A stretch of DNA of 64,000 bases, from positions 37,336,955 through 37,400,954 of the forward strand of contig CM063111.1 of assembly GCA_031841125.1 (NCBI GenBank), written 5' to 3'. Below are positions 44,018-56,719 of the stretch, piece by piece. The translations under genes and the position numbers were made by a program. Source of the DNA: Acanthococcus lagerstroemiae (taxonomy: Eukaryota > Arthropoda > Insecta > Hemiptera > Eriococcidae). How positions within the stretch are numbered: position 1 is the stretch's first letter; every line of letters starts with the position of its first letter. The notes below the pieces were generated by a model. That model ran no database searches, had not been told where the DNA came from, and saw nothing but the letters and a program-made list of their open reading frames with translations.

Positions 44018-44114
44018 GGTGGATTTACATTCGAGTCGGCGACATGTCGCAGACAAACATTTAAATACTAAAAGTGTGTCCGCAACATGTTGCTGACTCG
44101 AATGTAAATCCACC
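44018..44114. mobile_element. 97-bp palindromic MITE
   Basis: GGTGGATTTACATTCGAGTC at the left pairs with GACTCGAATGTAAATCCACC at the right. The inner part (GTCGGCGACATGTCGCAGAC / GTGTCCGCAACATGTTGC) also pairs. TAA lies one base outside each end, a possible target duplication. Confidence 0.75.
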
Positions 44115-44384
44115 ATAACAGAAATCGAAACCACAACCAGCCAACCGGACCCAAATCACAACAACAGAGTTGCTTCAAAATGTTACAATATTACGGTAAC
44201 CGTATTTATTCACTAACTAATCAATGGCGGTGATATTTTTCTGGGAGAGGGAGGGGGAAATCCTCCCAACAAGAAATACCCCCTTCCGAAAAAAACTGGT
44301 GGCCGGAAATCTCCAATGTTTCTTACTTTCATCTAAAAATTTTGATTCCTAAAATAAAGTACATTTGAATACAAAAAATATTAC

Positions 44385-44650
44385 CCAGGAACGTACCGAA
44401 GAATTTTTCCTGTGTTTGTGTGTGGGGGGGGGGGGGATTGTGAAAGTCCCAACTGACTCAATTCAGAATTCCCAAATATCAAAACGAAAGAAAAAACCTT
44501 TTGACTCGTTGGATTTTTCCAACTTCTCAACAAGTGTCAGAGCGAGCAAAATATTAAAAAAAGAACTCGGGACTTGCTGAATTTTCCCAACTCCGTCTGA
44601 CTAAAATGGTAAATTTTCCTAGCTGCTTTGTAAAAAATTCACCCCCTCCC
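44385..44650. repeat. Diverged copy of the 7185-7437 element, inverted
   Basis: It starts CCAGGAACGTACCGAAGAA, has a G run, GTGAAAGTCCCAACTGACTC and TTGACTCGTTGGATTTTCC. These are reverse complements of interior words of 7185-7437. The far end is not clear. Confidence 0.55.
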
Positions 44651-44967
44651 CCATCGTATAAATCGATTTGGTGATTTCATTGATAATATTAGTATTAATT
44701 TTATTTATACATTTATTAATAATTTTAAATTTAGTAGATTGTTATTATTTATTTTTTTCAATTATATTAAAAAGTTCTCAATTTCCTTTTCCCTGCTATT
44801 ACCCACCCCTACCCCTTCTTTAAGAAGCTGAAATTACCAGTAAGCAGTTGGCTTGGTTAACCAAAACTGGCACAACTGTTTATTTTTATTCATCTAATCT
44901 TTTTGTTATGTGTGTATGGGGGGAGGGGCGGAGATCGTAAATCACAGGAATCAAAAATTCAAACTTG

Positions 44968-47391
44968 CGGATTATGAAGAAATTTTCAAAATTTGAGAAA
45001 ATCAAAAATTTCGAAATAATGAGTGTTTCTTACTCAGTTTTTCAGGCTGAGTTCGAATTCGTTATTCCCATTTGGCGGTGACCCTCCGATCTTGAGGTAC
45101 ACTCAAAAAAGTTGGGAAAATTCATCAATTTGGGTCAAAAATGACTGTAGCTCAACTTTGACAACGGATTCGAATTCGTCTCGAAATATTGAGTAACTAG
45201 CACCAGAGCCGGCGCAGTAGCTGTCCGAAAATTTTTTCCCCTGAAAAAAGACATGATGTATAGTATGGAGAAATTTTCAAAATTTGAGAAAATCAAAAAT
45301 TTCGAAATAATGAGTGTTTCTTACTCAGTTTTTCACGCTGAGTTCGAATTCGTTGTTCCCATTTGGCGGCGACCCTCCGTTCTTGAGGTACACTGAAAAA
45401 AGTTGGGAAAGTTGATCAATTTTGGTTAAAAAATGACTCTAGCTCAATTTTGACAACGGATTCGAATTCGTCTCGAAAAATTGAGTAACTAGCACCAGCG
45501 CCGACGCAGTAGCTCTCCGAAAATTTTTTCGCCCGAAAAAAGACGTAATGATGTATAGTATGGAGAAATTTTCAAAATTTGAGAAAATCGAAAATTTCGA
45601 ATTAATGAGTGTTTCTCACTCAATTTTTAACGCTGAGTTCGAATTCGTTGTTCCCATTTCTTGGCGACCCTCCGTTCTTGGGGTACACTGGAAAAAGTTG
45701 GGAAAATTGATCAATCTGGGTCCAAAAATGACTCTAGCTCAATTTTGACAACGGATTCGAATTCGTCGCGAAAAATTGAGTAACTAGCACCAGCGGCGAC
45801 GCCCTAGCTCTCCGAAAATTTTTTGGCCCGAAAAAAGACATGATGTATAGTATGGAGAAAATTTCCAAATTTGAGAAAATCAAAAATTTCGAATTAGTGA
45901 GTGTTTCTTACTCAATTTTTAGCGCTGAGTTCGAATTCCTTGTTCTCATTTGGCGGCGACCCTCCGTTCTTGAGGTACACTCAAAGTAGTTGGGAACATT
46001 GATCAATTTGGGTCAAAAAATGGCTCTAGCTCATTTTTTACAAGGGATTCGAATTCGTCTCGAAAAATTGAGTCACTAGCACCAGCGCCGACGTCCTAGC
46101 TCTCCGAAAGTTTTTTCGCCCGAAAAAAGACGTGATGATGTATAGTATGGAGAACTTTTCAAAATTTCAGAAAATATAAAAATTTCGAATTAATGTGTGT
46201 TTCTTACTCAATTTTTAACGCTGAGTTCGAATTCGTTGTTCCCATTTGGCGGCGACCCTCCGTTCTTGAGGTACACTGAAAAAAGTTGGGAAAATCGATC
46301 AATTTGGGTCAAAAAATGACTGTAGCTCAATTTTGACAACGGATTCGAGTTCGTCTCGAAAAATTGAGTAACTAGCACCAGCGCCGACGCCGTAGCTCTC
46401 CGAAAATTTTTTCGCTCGAAATTAGACATGATGTGTATGGAGAAATTTTCAAAATTTGAGAAAATCTAAAAATTTCGAATTAATGAGTGTTTCTTACTCC
46501 ATTTTTAACGCTGAGTTCGAATTCGTTGTTCCCATTTAACGGTGACCCTCCGATCTTGAGGTACACTCAAAAAAGTTGGGAAAATTCATCAATTTGGGTC
46601 AAAAAATGACTCTAGCTCAATTTTGACAACGGATTCGAATTCGTCTCGAAAAATTGAGTAACTAGCACCAGCGCCGACGCCCTAGCTCTCCGAAAATTTT
46701 TTCGCCCGAAAAGAGACATGATGTATAGTATGGAGAAATTTTCAAAATTTGGGAAAATCAAAAATTTCGAATTAATGAGTGTTTCTTACTCAATTTTGAA
46801 CGCTGAGTTCGAATTCGTTGTTCACATTTGGCGGCGACTATAGTATGGAGAAATGTTCAAAATTTGAGTAAATCAAAAATTTCGAATTAATGAGTGTTTC
46901 TTACTCAATTTTTAACGCTGAGTTCGAATTCGTTGTTCCCATTTGGCGGCAACCCACCGTTCTTGAGGTAAACTCAAAAAAGTTGGGAAAATTGATCAAT
47001 TTGGGTCAAAAACCGACGCTAGCTCAATTTTGACAACGGATTCGAATTCGTTTCGAAAAATTGAGTAACTAGCACCAGCGCAGACGCCGTAGCTCTCAGA
47101 AAATTTTTTCGCCCGAAAAAAGACATGATGTGTATGGAGAAATTTTCAAAATTTGAGAAAATCAAAAGTTTTGAATTAATGAGTGTTTCTTACTCAATTT
47201 TTCACGCTGAGTTCGAATTCGTTGTTCCCATTTGGCGGCGACCCTCCGTTCTTGAGGTAAACTCAAAATAGTTGCGAAAATTGATCAATTTGGGTCAAAA
47301 AATGACTCTAGCTCAATTTTTACAACGGATTTGAATTCGTCTCGAAAAATTGAGTAACGAGCTCCAGCGCCAACGCCCTAGCTCTCCGTTA
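44968..47391. repeat. Satellite array, unit about 292 bp, nine copies
   Basis: GAGAAATTTTCAAAATTTGA recurs near 44977, 45265, 45561, 45852, 46147, 46437, 46731, 46845 and 47132. Spacings are 288, 296, 291, 295, 290, 294, 114 and 287. The short spacing marks a unit with about 180 bp deleted. Internal landmarks in every unit are TGAGTGTTTCTTACTCA, GCTGAGTTCGAATTC, GGATTCGAATTCGTC, CTAGCACCAGCGCCGACGC, AAAATTTTTTCG and GACATGATGTATAG. Copies are 90 percent or so alike by eye. Confidence 0.9.
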
Positions 47392-48409
47392 CGTAATAGA
47401 AAATATATTAGTATGTTACCTGTTGTTATTTATGCGTCTAGGTATTTGATGTATTTCTGTTACTTTCTAAATGCGCTTTTCTGTATTTTTCGAAGTAGAT
47501 ATTATTATTTGATCTTGCGATGCTTATGAATGTTATAAAAATAAATGATATTTGAATTGTTACTTTAATTCAATAGACCAAGAAAACTATGATTTTCCGT
47601 CGTAATGAATTATTTTACTCGAGTTATGCGTTCTGGTGAGCGACAAAGCAGCTATCATTACCATTTTAACAGAGTAATGTATTTTATTTCCTTCAAAGTT
47701 CGACTATGCAACCCGCTGAACTAGTAAATGAATTCGAGTTCCTGCAAAAAGGAAATATGCAACACAATTACTATGGCAAAATCTGCCAACTTGCTCAAAT
47801 TCACTCGTAAATAACACTAGTTTCATTAGGAGAATAGGAGTCGTGTAGAGGTACTACATTCCTAATATTTTTAATGCAAGGTATTCAGGACTAAGGGCGT
47901 GCCTAAAATTTAGACCACGCCCACTGTGCTGTCTGGTCCTCAATAACTTACAAAATAGATGCAAAATCCCTGTTTTCATTAGGAGAATAAAAGTTGTGAA
48001 GAGGTTGTAGGTTCTTAATATTTTATTTTCGCAATTTTAGTAAAGTTGCATATGGTGTAAATTGAAGGCAGCGTATGCTTTGAAAATTATTTTCCAAATT
48101 TCATACTGTTAGTTGCGTTGCATATTGTTGATATGAATGTGAATAAAATTTTTCTGCCAAACATGATACCTTATTTTTGGTATGTTTAAAGTTTCTCACA
48201 ATTTTCAACGGTTCAATGGGTGGCATTTTGCCAGAACAAAGGGGGCGTGAAATAGATGGGAATAGGAAAATCACGACTCAAAAATATTGACATTTGCTCA
48301 CACTAAAGAAAAGATTTGCGCTGTGCAAAGATAAATACTATAGAAAAATGTACAAAAAAAAAAAAATGTGATAGCTTATTTATAACAAACAAATGCAAAG
48401 GCTTACCTA
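47392..48409. other. Gap between satellite blocks, no gene seen
   Basis: AT-rich. A short direct repeat (TTCATTAGGAGAATA...AAG.TGT.TAGAGG) is seen at 47820 and 47975. Confidence 0.45.
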
Positions 48410-50045
48410 TAAAATGGAGAAATTTTCAAATTTCCAAAAAATCAAAAATTTTGAACTAAAGACTGTTTTTAACTGAGTTCAAATTCGGCGGCGACGCTCC
48501 GTTGCCAAGATACACTCGACAATGTGGTCAAAATGGTTCAAATCATTGCGAATTTCCGAAGAATGTGGTAACGCCTTCAACACAGTGAACATGCAATACC
48601 TAACACACCAATTGACGTCTTCGAAATCTTCAATTTCCTGGGGCGAACTGAAAAAATGCGAAAATTTTTGGAATGGAGGCAGCTACAGCGAAACAGTTCG
48701 AAATTTTCGAAGGAGGAGATCATTTTGCTTCTCACACATTCAATGTTTTTCTCTAGCTCACACCAATCCAGAAAGTTTCGCGTTTTATTAGTTCGCCCCA
48801 GAAAATTCGAAATCTCGAAAATGTCAATTGGTGTCTGTTGGGTTGTATAGTCGACGTGTGGAAGGCATTACCAGATTTTTCGAAAATAGACGAAAATGAA
48901 AACAGTTATGTTGTGTGACGTCTTCCACACGTGGTTTATGCAATACCAACTACGCGAATTGATGGGGCGGACTAACAAAACGCGAAAATCTTTGGATTGG
49001 AGGCAACTACGGCAAAACGGTTTGAAATTTTCGTAAGAGGGGATCATTCTGCTCCACAAATTTCAAATCGTTTTTCTCTAGCTCTCACCAATCCAGAGAT
49101 TTTCGCGTTTTATTAGTTCGCCCCAGGAAATTTGAGATTTTGAAAACGTCAATGGGTGTGTATTGTGTTACATATTCGATATATTGAAGGCATTTCCAGA
49201 TTATTCAAAAAGTCGTGTGCGTGTAGACGAACATAAAAACGATATTGGGGGCACCTTTCACGCGTTGAGTCTGCAATTCCACATACGCGAATTGACATTT
49301 TGGAAATTTTCAATTTCCTGGGGCAAACTAATAAAAGGTGGAAATCCTTGGATTGGGGCAGCTGCAGCGAAAGCGGTTTGACATGTTCATAAGAGGGGAT
49401 CATTCCGCTCCTGAAATTTCAATCCGTTTTCCTCTACCTCTCACCAATCCAGCGATTTTTGCGATTTATTAGTTCCCCCAGGAGATTTGATGTTTTGAAA
49501 AAGTCAATAGGTGTGTATTGGGTTGCATATTCGAAGTGCGGAAGGCATCACCAGACTATTCGAAAATTTGAAGTAATCGGGTGACACCTTCTACACGGTG
49601 TCTATGCAATACCAACTACGTGAATTGACGTTTCAAAAGTCCTGGGGCGAACTAATAAAAAGCGAATCTTTGGATTGGGGGCAGCTACAGCAAAATGGTT
49701 TATAACTTTCGTAAGAGGGGATCATTCTGCTTCCAAGATTTCAAACCGTATTCCTCTATCTCTCACCAATATCCCGAGATTTTCGTTTTATTAGTTCGCC
49801 TCAGGAAATTAGAGATTTTGAGAAAGTCGACTGGCGTGTATTGTATTGCATATTCGACGTGTTGAAGGCGTTATCAGATTATTCGAAAATTTGAGGGCGT
49901 GTAAACAAACATAAAAGCGGTTATGTGGGCGCCTTCCACTCGTTGATTATGCAATTCCACATACCCGAATTGACGTTTTGGAAATTTCTAATTTCCTGGG
50001 GCGAACAAATAAAAACCAAATATTTCAAGAACGGTGAGAGATAAA
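48410..50045. repeat. Satellite-derived unit plus a palindromic array (dimer about 340 bp)
   Basis: 48410-48535 is a diverged copy of the 292-bp satellite. From 48590, half-units alternate in orientation: 'CGCGTTTTATTAGTTCGCCCCAG ... CGACGTGTGGAAGGC' at 48760, 49090, 49440 and 49760, and its reverse complement at 48590, 48900, 49240, 49580 and 49920. Each forward half is followed by an inverted half, giving four or more palindromic dimers. Confidence 0.8.
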
Positions 50046-50164
50046 GAAAAACGGAGAAAATTTGGTAAGAAATCTTTACTTAAGGAATGCTAATTTTTCT
50101 TTCCCACATCTTGGGATCAACTTGCCCCCAGCCCCTGAGGAGCTGGCTTCATATAAAAATGAGG

Positions 50165-50330
50165 GTCCATTACCCTGGCCCACCAAATTTGATTTTGGAC
50201 CCGATTTTGGGGTAGGGGAAATATACTCGAAATGTACACAAATGTACCGCTAATATTACAAAATGTACCTCCTCCTCTTGCGAAGGGGGAACAAAAGTAC
50301 TTTGGTGGGGCCAGGGTAACGGGAGCTCCC
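50165..50330. mobile_element. Small inverted-repeat element in the satellite field
   Basis: CATTACCCTGGCCCACCAAA pairs with TTTGGTGGGGCCAGGGTAAC about 120 bases later. Target duplication is not identified. Confidence 0.5.
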
Positions 50331-50489
50331 CAATTTGTCTGATTTCGTCACCGCACTGCTCTAACTGCCTACGTTCCAAAATTATTCGCGATTTGTCGGT
50401 TCGCCCCATAAAAATAGAAAGTACAATGGGTTGGAATTATGTGCGATGTGTCGCATATGCAACGTGTCGAAGGCGCACTCGAAAATGTG

Positions 50490-51545
50490 GTCAAAATGGG
50501 TCAAAAATTGACTGTAGCTCAATTTTGACAACGGATTCAAATTCATTTCGAAAAACTGAGTAATCAGCGCCCAGTGCCGACGCCAAAGCTCTCCAAAAGT
50601 TTTTTCGGCCCACAAAAGACATGATGTATAGTTTGGAGAAATTTTCAAAATCAAAAATTTTGAATTAAAGACTGTTTTGTACTCAGTTTCTCACGCTGCG
50701 TCCGCATGTGGAGTTCAAATTTGGCGGCGACGCACCGTCGCCGAGAAACACAAAATTCAAAACTTTTTGTGTTAGCCCCTTCGACAAGCTGCTTATGCCA
50801 CACATCGCACATAATTCGAACCCATTGTACCTTCTATTTTTCTGGGGCGAACCGACAATTCGAGAATAATTTTGGAACGGAGGCAGCTAGAGCAGTGCGG
50901 TTTGAAATTCTGGATAGAGGAGAAAATTTCGAATAAAAAGTATTTTTCAGTTTTCCCCTAGCAGTTTCCAATCCTAAGTTTTTCGCCTTTTACCAGTTCG
51001 CCCCAGGAAATTCCCAATCTCGCAAATGCGTATTGGTGCGAATTGTATTGCAGATCCAACGAGTTTAAGGCGTCACTACATTTTTAAGAAGTCGGCGAAA
51101 TTGCCGAAATACACTCAAAATTTTAAACCGCACTGCTCGAACTGCCTCCGTTCCAAAATTATTCGTGAATTGTCGGTTCGCCCCAGAAAAATAGAAGGTA
51201 CAATGGGTTGAATTGGTGTGCGATGGGTAGCGTATTCAACGTGTCGAAGGCGCTAACACAAAAAAGTTTTCAATTTCGTGTTTCTCTGCAACTGTGCGTC
51301 GCCGCCAAATTTGAACTCCACATTCGGACTCAGCGTGAGAAACTGAGTAAAAAACATTCTTTAGTTAAAAATTTTTGATTTTGAAAATTTTGAAAATTTC
51401 TGCATACTATTATACATCATGTCTTTTCTGGGCCGAAGAAATTTTCGGGGAGCTTCGGCGTCGGCGCTGATTACTCAGTTTTTCGAGACGAATTCGAATC
51501 CGTTGTTAAAATTGAGCTACAGTCAATTTTTGACCCATTGAAGAA
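50490..51545. repeat. About 1-kb inverted repeat built of satellite sequence
   Basis: Arms 50490-50935 and 51100-51545 are reverse complements with a centre near 51010. Paired landmarks: TGACTGTAGCTCAATTTTGA / TCAATTTTTGACCC end, CACGCTGCGTCC / GGACTCAGCGTG, GGCGGCGACGCACCG / TGCGTCGCCGCC, CACATCGCACATAATTC, GTACCTTCTATTTTTCTGGG and GAACGGAGGCAGC. It marks where satellite orientation flips. Confidence 0.8.
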
Positions 51546-51547
51546 AA

Positions 51548-51690
51548 CCAATTTCGAATTTGCATGTTACTTAAGTTGCATAACTTGCTACTGGTAGGCA
51601 CAACTCATTCTTTTCTAAAAAATAATAATTTTTCCTGGGATTAGTGCGTTATGCAACTGAAGTAACATCCATATTCAAAATTGGTTATTT
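51548..51690. mobile_element. 143-bp MITE-like hairpin
   Basis: The left end CCAATTTCGAATTTGCATGT then TACTTAAGTTGCATAAC pairs with the right end (reverse complement CCAATTTTGAATATGGATGT then TACTTCAGTTGCATAAC). No target duplication was determined. Confidence 0.65.
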
Positions 51691-53115
51691 TTCATATAAT
51701 TTTTGTAAAGTCTGAGAAAAAATCCAAATTTTCCGGAAAATTGTGAATATCTCAAGAACAGTGAGAATAGAGAAAAACGGAGAAAATTTTGTGAGAAATC
51801 TAGAGCAAAGAAGTGCGGATTTCCCATTTCCTACATTTTGAAATCAACTTGCCCACATCCCATCCCTGGAGGGTGGGTGCTTCACATTGAAATGATCTGG
51901 AGAGAGTACGTATTTGTACCAGTCTTGGGGCTTCTCTGGGGGGGGGGGATGCTCCTCAAATTCGTGCTCAGCGTGAAAGATTGAGTTGAAAATTTTAATT
52001 CAACATTTCTGGTTTTTTCAAATGTTGAAAATTTCTCCATACAATACATCATGTCTTTTTTGGGGCCAAGAAATTTTTGAAGAGCTTCGGCATCGGCGCT
52101 GGTGTTAATTACTCAATTTTTCGAGACGAATTCAAATCCGTCGTCACGAATCATTTTTTGACCCGAATTGGCCAATTTTTCCAACTTTTTTCGGTGTATC
52201 TTGGGAACGGAGCGTCGGCACCCAAATTAACCACCGAATTCGTACTCAGCGTGAAAAATTGAGTTGAAAATAGTCTTTAATTCAATATTTTTGATTCTCT
52301 TGAATTTTGAAAATTTCTCCATACTTTATACATCATGTCTTTTTGGGTCAAAAAAATTTTCGGAGAGCTTCAGCGTCGGCGCTGGTGCTAAAGGCTAATT
52401 ACTCAATTTTTCGAGACGAATTCAAATCAGTCGTTAAAATTGAGCTAGTCATTTTTTGAACCGAAGTGGCCAATTGTTCCAACTTTTTCGGTATATCTCG
52501 GAAACGGAGCGTCGGCGCTCAAATTAACCACCGAATTCGTACTCAGCGTGAAAAATTGAGTTGAAAACAGTCTTTAATTCGATATTTTTGGTTTGTTCGA
52601 ATTTGGAAAATTTTTCGAAACTATACATCATGTCGTTTTTGGGTCAAAAAATTTTTTCGGAGAACTTCGGCGTCGGCGCTGGTGCTAATTACTCAATTCT
52701 TCGAGACGAATGCAAATCCGTCGTCAAAATTGAGCTAGAGTCATTTCTTGACCTGAATTGGCAAATTTTTCTAACTTTTACGCTCTGTTTCCGAGATATA
52801 TGTATACTGGAAAAAGTAGGAAAATGTCGTCAATATGGGTCAAAAAATGACTGCAGCTTAATTTTGGCGACGGATTTGAATTCGTTACGAAACACTGAGT
52901 TATTAGCCTGAGCGTCGACGGCGAAACTCTCCAAAAATATTTTGTTCCAAAAGTGACATGATGTACAAATATAATATTATGGTGAAATTTGGGAAATTTG
53001 AAAAAACCAGCAATTTCGTACTAACGACTGTTTCAAACTCAATTTTTCACGCTGAGTTCGAATTTTGTGTTCACATTGGGCGGTGACGCTCCGTTTCCGA
53101 GATACACTCGAAAAT
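51691..53115. repeat. Diverged, mostly inverted copies of the 292-bp satellite
   Basis: ATACATCATGTC(T/G)TTTT, GGTCAAAAAA, GGCGTCGGCGCTGGTGCTAA, TACTCAATTTTTCGAGACGA and GTACTCAGCGTGAAAAATTG recur at about 52020-52260, 52320-52560 and 52620-52760 in the orientation opposite to 44968-47391. The last piece (52800-53115) returns to the first orientation. Confidence 0.75.
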
Positions 53116-53666
53116 GTCAATTTATATCAAAAAATCACTATACTCTCATTCATTATCTTTGAATCCAATTGGTCTGGGCTAAATGATTGCCCATGACTGA
53201 ATCAAAATTTAAATTATACAATGAATATATTTTTATAATTTTACTTACATGTTATTCAAATGTAAAAATGTAATTTTTAAATAACATGTAAGGTGTTATT
53301 AAGACGTAGGCCTGTACTAATTCATTTGTACTCTGTACCACTGTAATCATTACCTAATTTATCATCCAAGTTACAATAAATCTAAGATACTTATTATATT
53401 TTTCAGTTAAATTCATACTTCATTGTTCTATTATTATAAAGTTATGTATTATTCAGGATTTGTACTTGATCCTGGAGCGTCCTCATTATTAGTGGGAATT
53501 TCTTCCCTTAGAAAGTCGAGGAAATTCACCAAGAAAGCTGTAGGTAACTGGAGCACGGTATTTTTGTCTTTTGTGTCCATCAGAACTGATATCTGGCAAA
53601 AAGAATTTAGTAAATGAATTTCACTTTGGTAACTGACTTTTAAAATCAATCTTACATCACCTCCAC
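53116..53666. other. AT-rich DNA with a small hairpin
   Basis: CTTACATGTTATT at 53245 pairs with AATAACATGTAAG at about 53282. No gene. Confidence 0.5.
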
Positions 53667-54605
53667 CAGGGTTGGAAATCTAGCTGAAAGCTGATAGTTT
53701 TAAACCGAAAGCTGGAGTATTTTGATAGTAGAAAGCCAAAAGTCAAAAGTTGAGAATTGTTTTTTGATGGGAAGCCAAAAGCTAAAAGTTTTATTTATTC
53801 AGTTTTTCCTTTCAATTTTTCGCCCCTTCCCTATGCACAGATTGTTCTCGTAATTGAATTTATTTTAGGTCCTCTATATAAGAAATAAGTTCAGCTTCGA
53901 CCAGGTTAACATATGTGACCTGGAATCATGAAATGTACCTCTGGTGTCGGAAATTATCTTTCAGTTTCGTGGCAAATCTCATAGAAAAAATCAAACTCTT
54001 TCGAATGAAACAAATCGCAGCTTCGTATCTTCATTAGTTTTTCAATAAGTTGCATTTAAACATTACGTCAAAATTTAAAAACAGCCGTTTGACATCGTGT
54101 CGTGTAAAACGGGCCTACAGAAATGACAGGAACAAGAGTTCGACACGTGGTTGTCATAGCAACGCGTGAACGCACCATCACGGATGTACACGCTATGTAC
54201 ATGTAGGCGCAGCACTACCACCATCCCATCTTTACACTCGCCTATCTCAAAAACCTATTTTCACACGAGAGGCACATTTCATAGTTTCAGGTCACAAATC
54301 ACAATACAGTGATGTTGAAAGCAAATTATAAACACACACGTTATAAACAGTAAGATTAAGATGTACTGTTACATAACTGAAAGAAACTAATATACAATGC
54401 CAGTGCTTCATAATTTTTTTCTTCTTTTGAGAAGTCAAAAGTTGAAAGTTTTAAGCTAAAAGTTGAAACATTTTGATACTGGAAAGAAAAAGGCGAAGGC
54501 TGAAAAAATATTTCTAGTGAAAAGCAAAAAGCCAAGTTTTCTGTGTTAAAATTGATAGCTACAGTCGAAAGTAAAAGCATTATATCTTACGGCTTTCCAC
54601 CTCTG
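53667..54605. mobile_element. Non-autonomous hAT element, 939 bp, with 8-bp target duplication
   Basis: The ends are CAGGGTTGGAAATC and, reverse complemented, CAGAGGTGGAAAGCCG. Flanking octamers ACCTCCAC (53659-53666) and ATCTCCAC (54606-54613) differ at one position. Subterminal regions are made of reiterated AAAGCCAAAAGCTAAAAG words. No transposase frame remains. Confidence 0.85.
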
Positions 54606-56110
54606 ATCTCCACGCACTTACCTCTGTCCAAGGGACATACGAGTATCTCGGATTAAGAAAGGTCTCTTCTGCCAGCTTGGCGAGGGCTTTTATTGTGTCG
54701 GGTTCCGCCTTATTGCCGATGTATAAAAATAAATTGACATGGGGTCCAGTATACAGCAAGTAACATTCCTTAGAAAAGGGGAAAAGTTTGTAATAAGTTC
54801 GTTGTCATAATGTATCCGGTTATAGGAAAAATTTGCAGTGATTGCAGCATCTGGACCGGATTAAGCAATTATCGTAGTTTTCGACAAAAATTAATTTACC
54901 GTCCCTTGAATTAATTCATTTGTCCCCGAAGAGTGGTACTTCCCTTCCTTCCCTAATAGTCTAGTCAAATTATCATAAAATCTAGCTAAGCAGGAAAAAT
55001 TTACGTTCAAAGACTTCTTTGCGGATTATTGTGCGGACTAGCTCATCGGATAATTCACATAAATCTTCCTACGAACGGTGTGCGTTATATTCACCTTGAT
55101 AAATGGATCCCGTCGTCAATTTTTCCTAATTACTCGAATAGTATGGAGGGATATTGGAATAGTTTATCCGGTCAAAGATGAGCTCTTTATAATGCTCAAC
55201 AAAATGACACCAAACAGGATACCTTTCACTCGAAAAGGAGTTCCACAGAGGGGTCATACAAAAAAAACACGGTATTCTTTCATGTTTGTATTTTTTTTTT
55301 TTTTTTTTCAAATAAATGAAAAATTATGAGGGATAACAAGAAACATTTATTGAGCTCAAACAATTTTCCTATATAATGAGACCAAATATTATGCCTCTGA
55401 CTTCATAGGAACCACCATAGGAGCTACTAAAGAAGTAGGGTTCCTGTTTTCTTCGCTTTTAATGCACACCTAGATACATATGTATATTATGTATTGCATT
55501 ATGAAGTATTTCGGTAAATCGTACTTTGTTGGTAACGCCCTGTCTTGAGTTCCTATTATTTTAGGGAAATCATACTTGGTATAATTTCGTAGGGAACTGT
55601 AAACAGAACTTTTTTAATACAAAGAATGGTTCTCTTGTCTCACATAATTTTCCATTCATTCGGCGAGGAAAAACCGAAAATGAAAAATAACTACTTTTTG
55701 GGTGGCTCGCTCCACCACTCCACTTTGATTCAACAGCATCAAGCATGGTTTCATTTTGAAGGAAATTCAGAAGAGTATATTTTCAATCTGATTAACTAAT
55801 ACAATGTATTTTATACTTTTTGCGTTATTTGGAAAAATCTTGGAATCTTGCGAAGCGACCTTAGTAGGAAATGCACACACGTTAGGGGGCTGCGTTTCAT
55901 CAGGGTCATTCAGTAGGCCAGTCCGCACAGTAATCTGCAAAGAAACCTTAGCTCGCAATTTTCCCCAGTTTTGACCCTAATTTGACTGGAATAAGCGAAA
56001 ACGTACAGGAATTCGAACACTGAAATTCTGTATAGAACTGAACATTACTGAACATGAATATTTACGTACTTTACACGAATGTTTTTTGTATTCCGTCTAG
56101 CGGGAATATC
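54606..56110. other. Intergenic DNA, no gene seen
   Basis: AT-rich. A poly-T run lies near 55290. Short frames lack support. Confidence 0.45.
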
Positions 56111-56295
56111 GGACGCCGGTGATAATATCGGTCACTCATGACTTCTTTACTGATAACAATATTAGCGTTCCTACAACAAGTTATGAGTAGCCGATATTAC
56201 CACCGGTGTCTGATATAACCCCAGATGACTTTACTGATAATGATACTAGCGCTCCTACAACAACGCATGAATGACCGATATTACCACCAGCGTTT
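56111..56295. repeat. Hairpin/tandem element (CCGGTGATAATATCGG)
   Basis: ACGCCGGTGATAATATCGG at 56112 pairs with CCGATATTACCACCGGTGTC at about 56193, and CTTTACTGATAA...ACTAGCGCTCCTACAACAA...CCGATATTACCACC repeats at 56226-56290. It is a small palindromic repeat with a partial second copy. Confidence 0.6.
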
Positions 56296-56719
56296 GATAT
56301 CACCCCAGTTGACGCTATCGTTAATTTTTTAGCGAAAAATCATATGTTCATATACCAAGGTACCCCATTTTCAGTATAGCATTGAACACTCTTTTACAGA
56401 CACCTGAATCAAAAGTTAACAGACCCACAAAACTGGTACAAAGACTAATGAGTGAGAAGGAGTGGGGGTCAAGAAATCAATAAATTTAATATGATTGCAA
56501 TGGAACCAAAGTTGTAGGTCTAAATGTAGATGAAAGGGTTCACACATCCCCCTCCACACTACAGTAGTCCATAAAATAATTTTCGTCCAGAACCGTTTTC
56601 GATAAAATGAATAAACGTCAAGGTAAATTAACATTCATGACTAATATGTTTACTGTCATTACTCAGGTATCGGATGATACACGTGTATTGCTTGTTTTTT
56701 ACTGTACACTTTTTAACGT

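Noticed and set aside
44968..47391. Short frames repeated in each satellite unit
   Set aside because: None stays open across a whole unit; stops fall in all frames.
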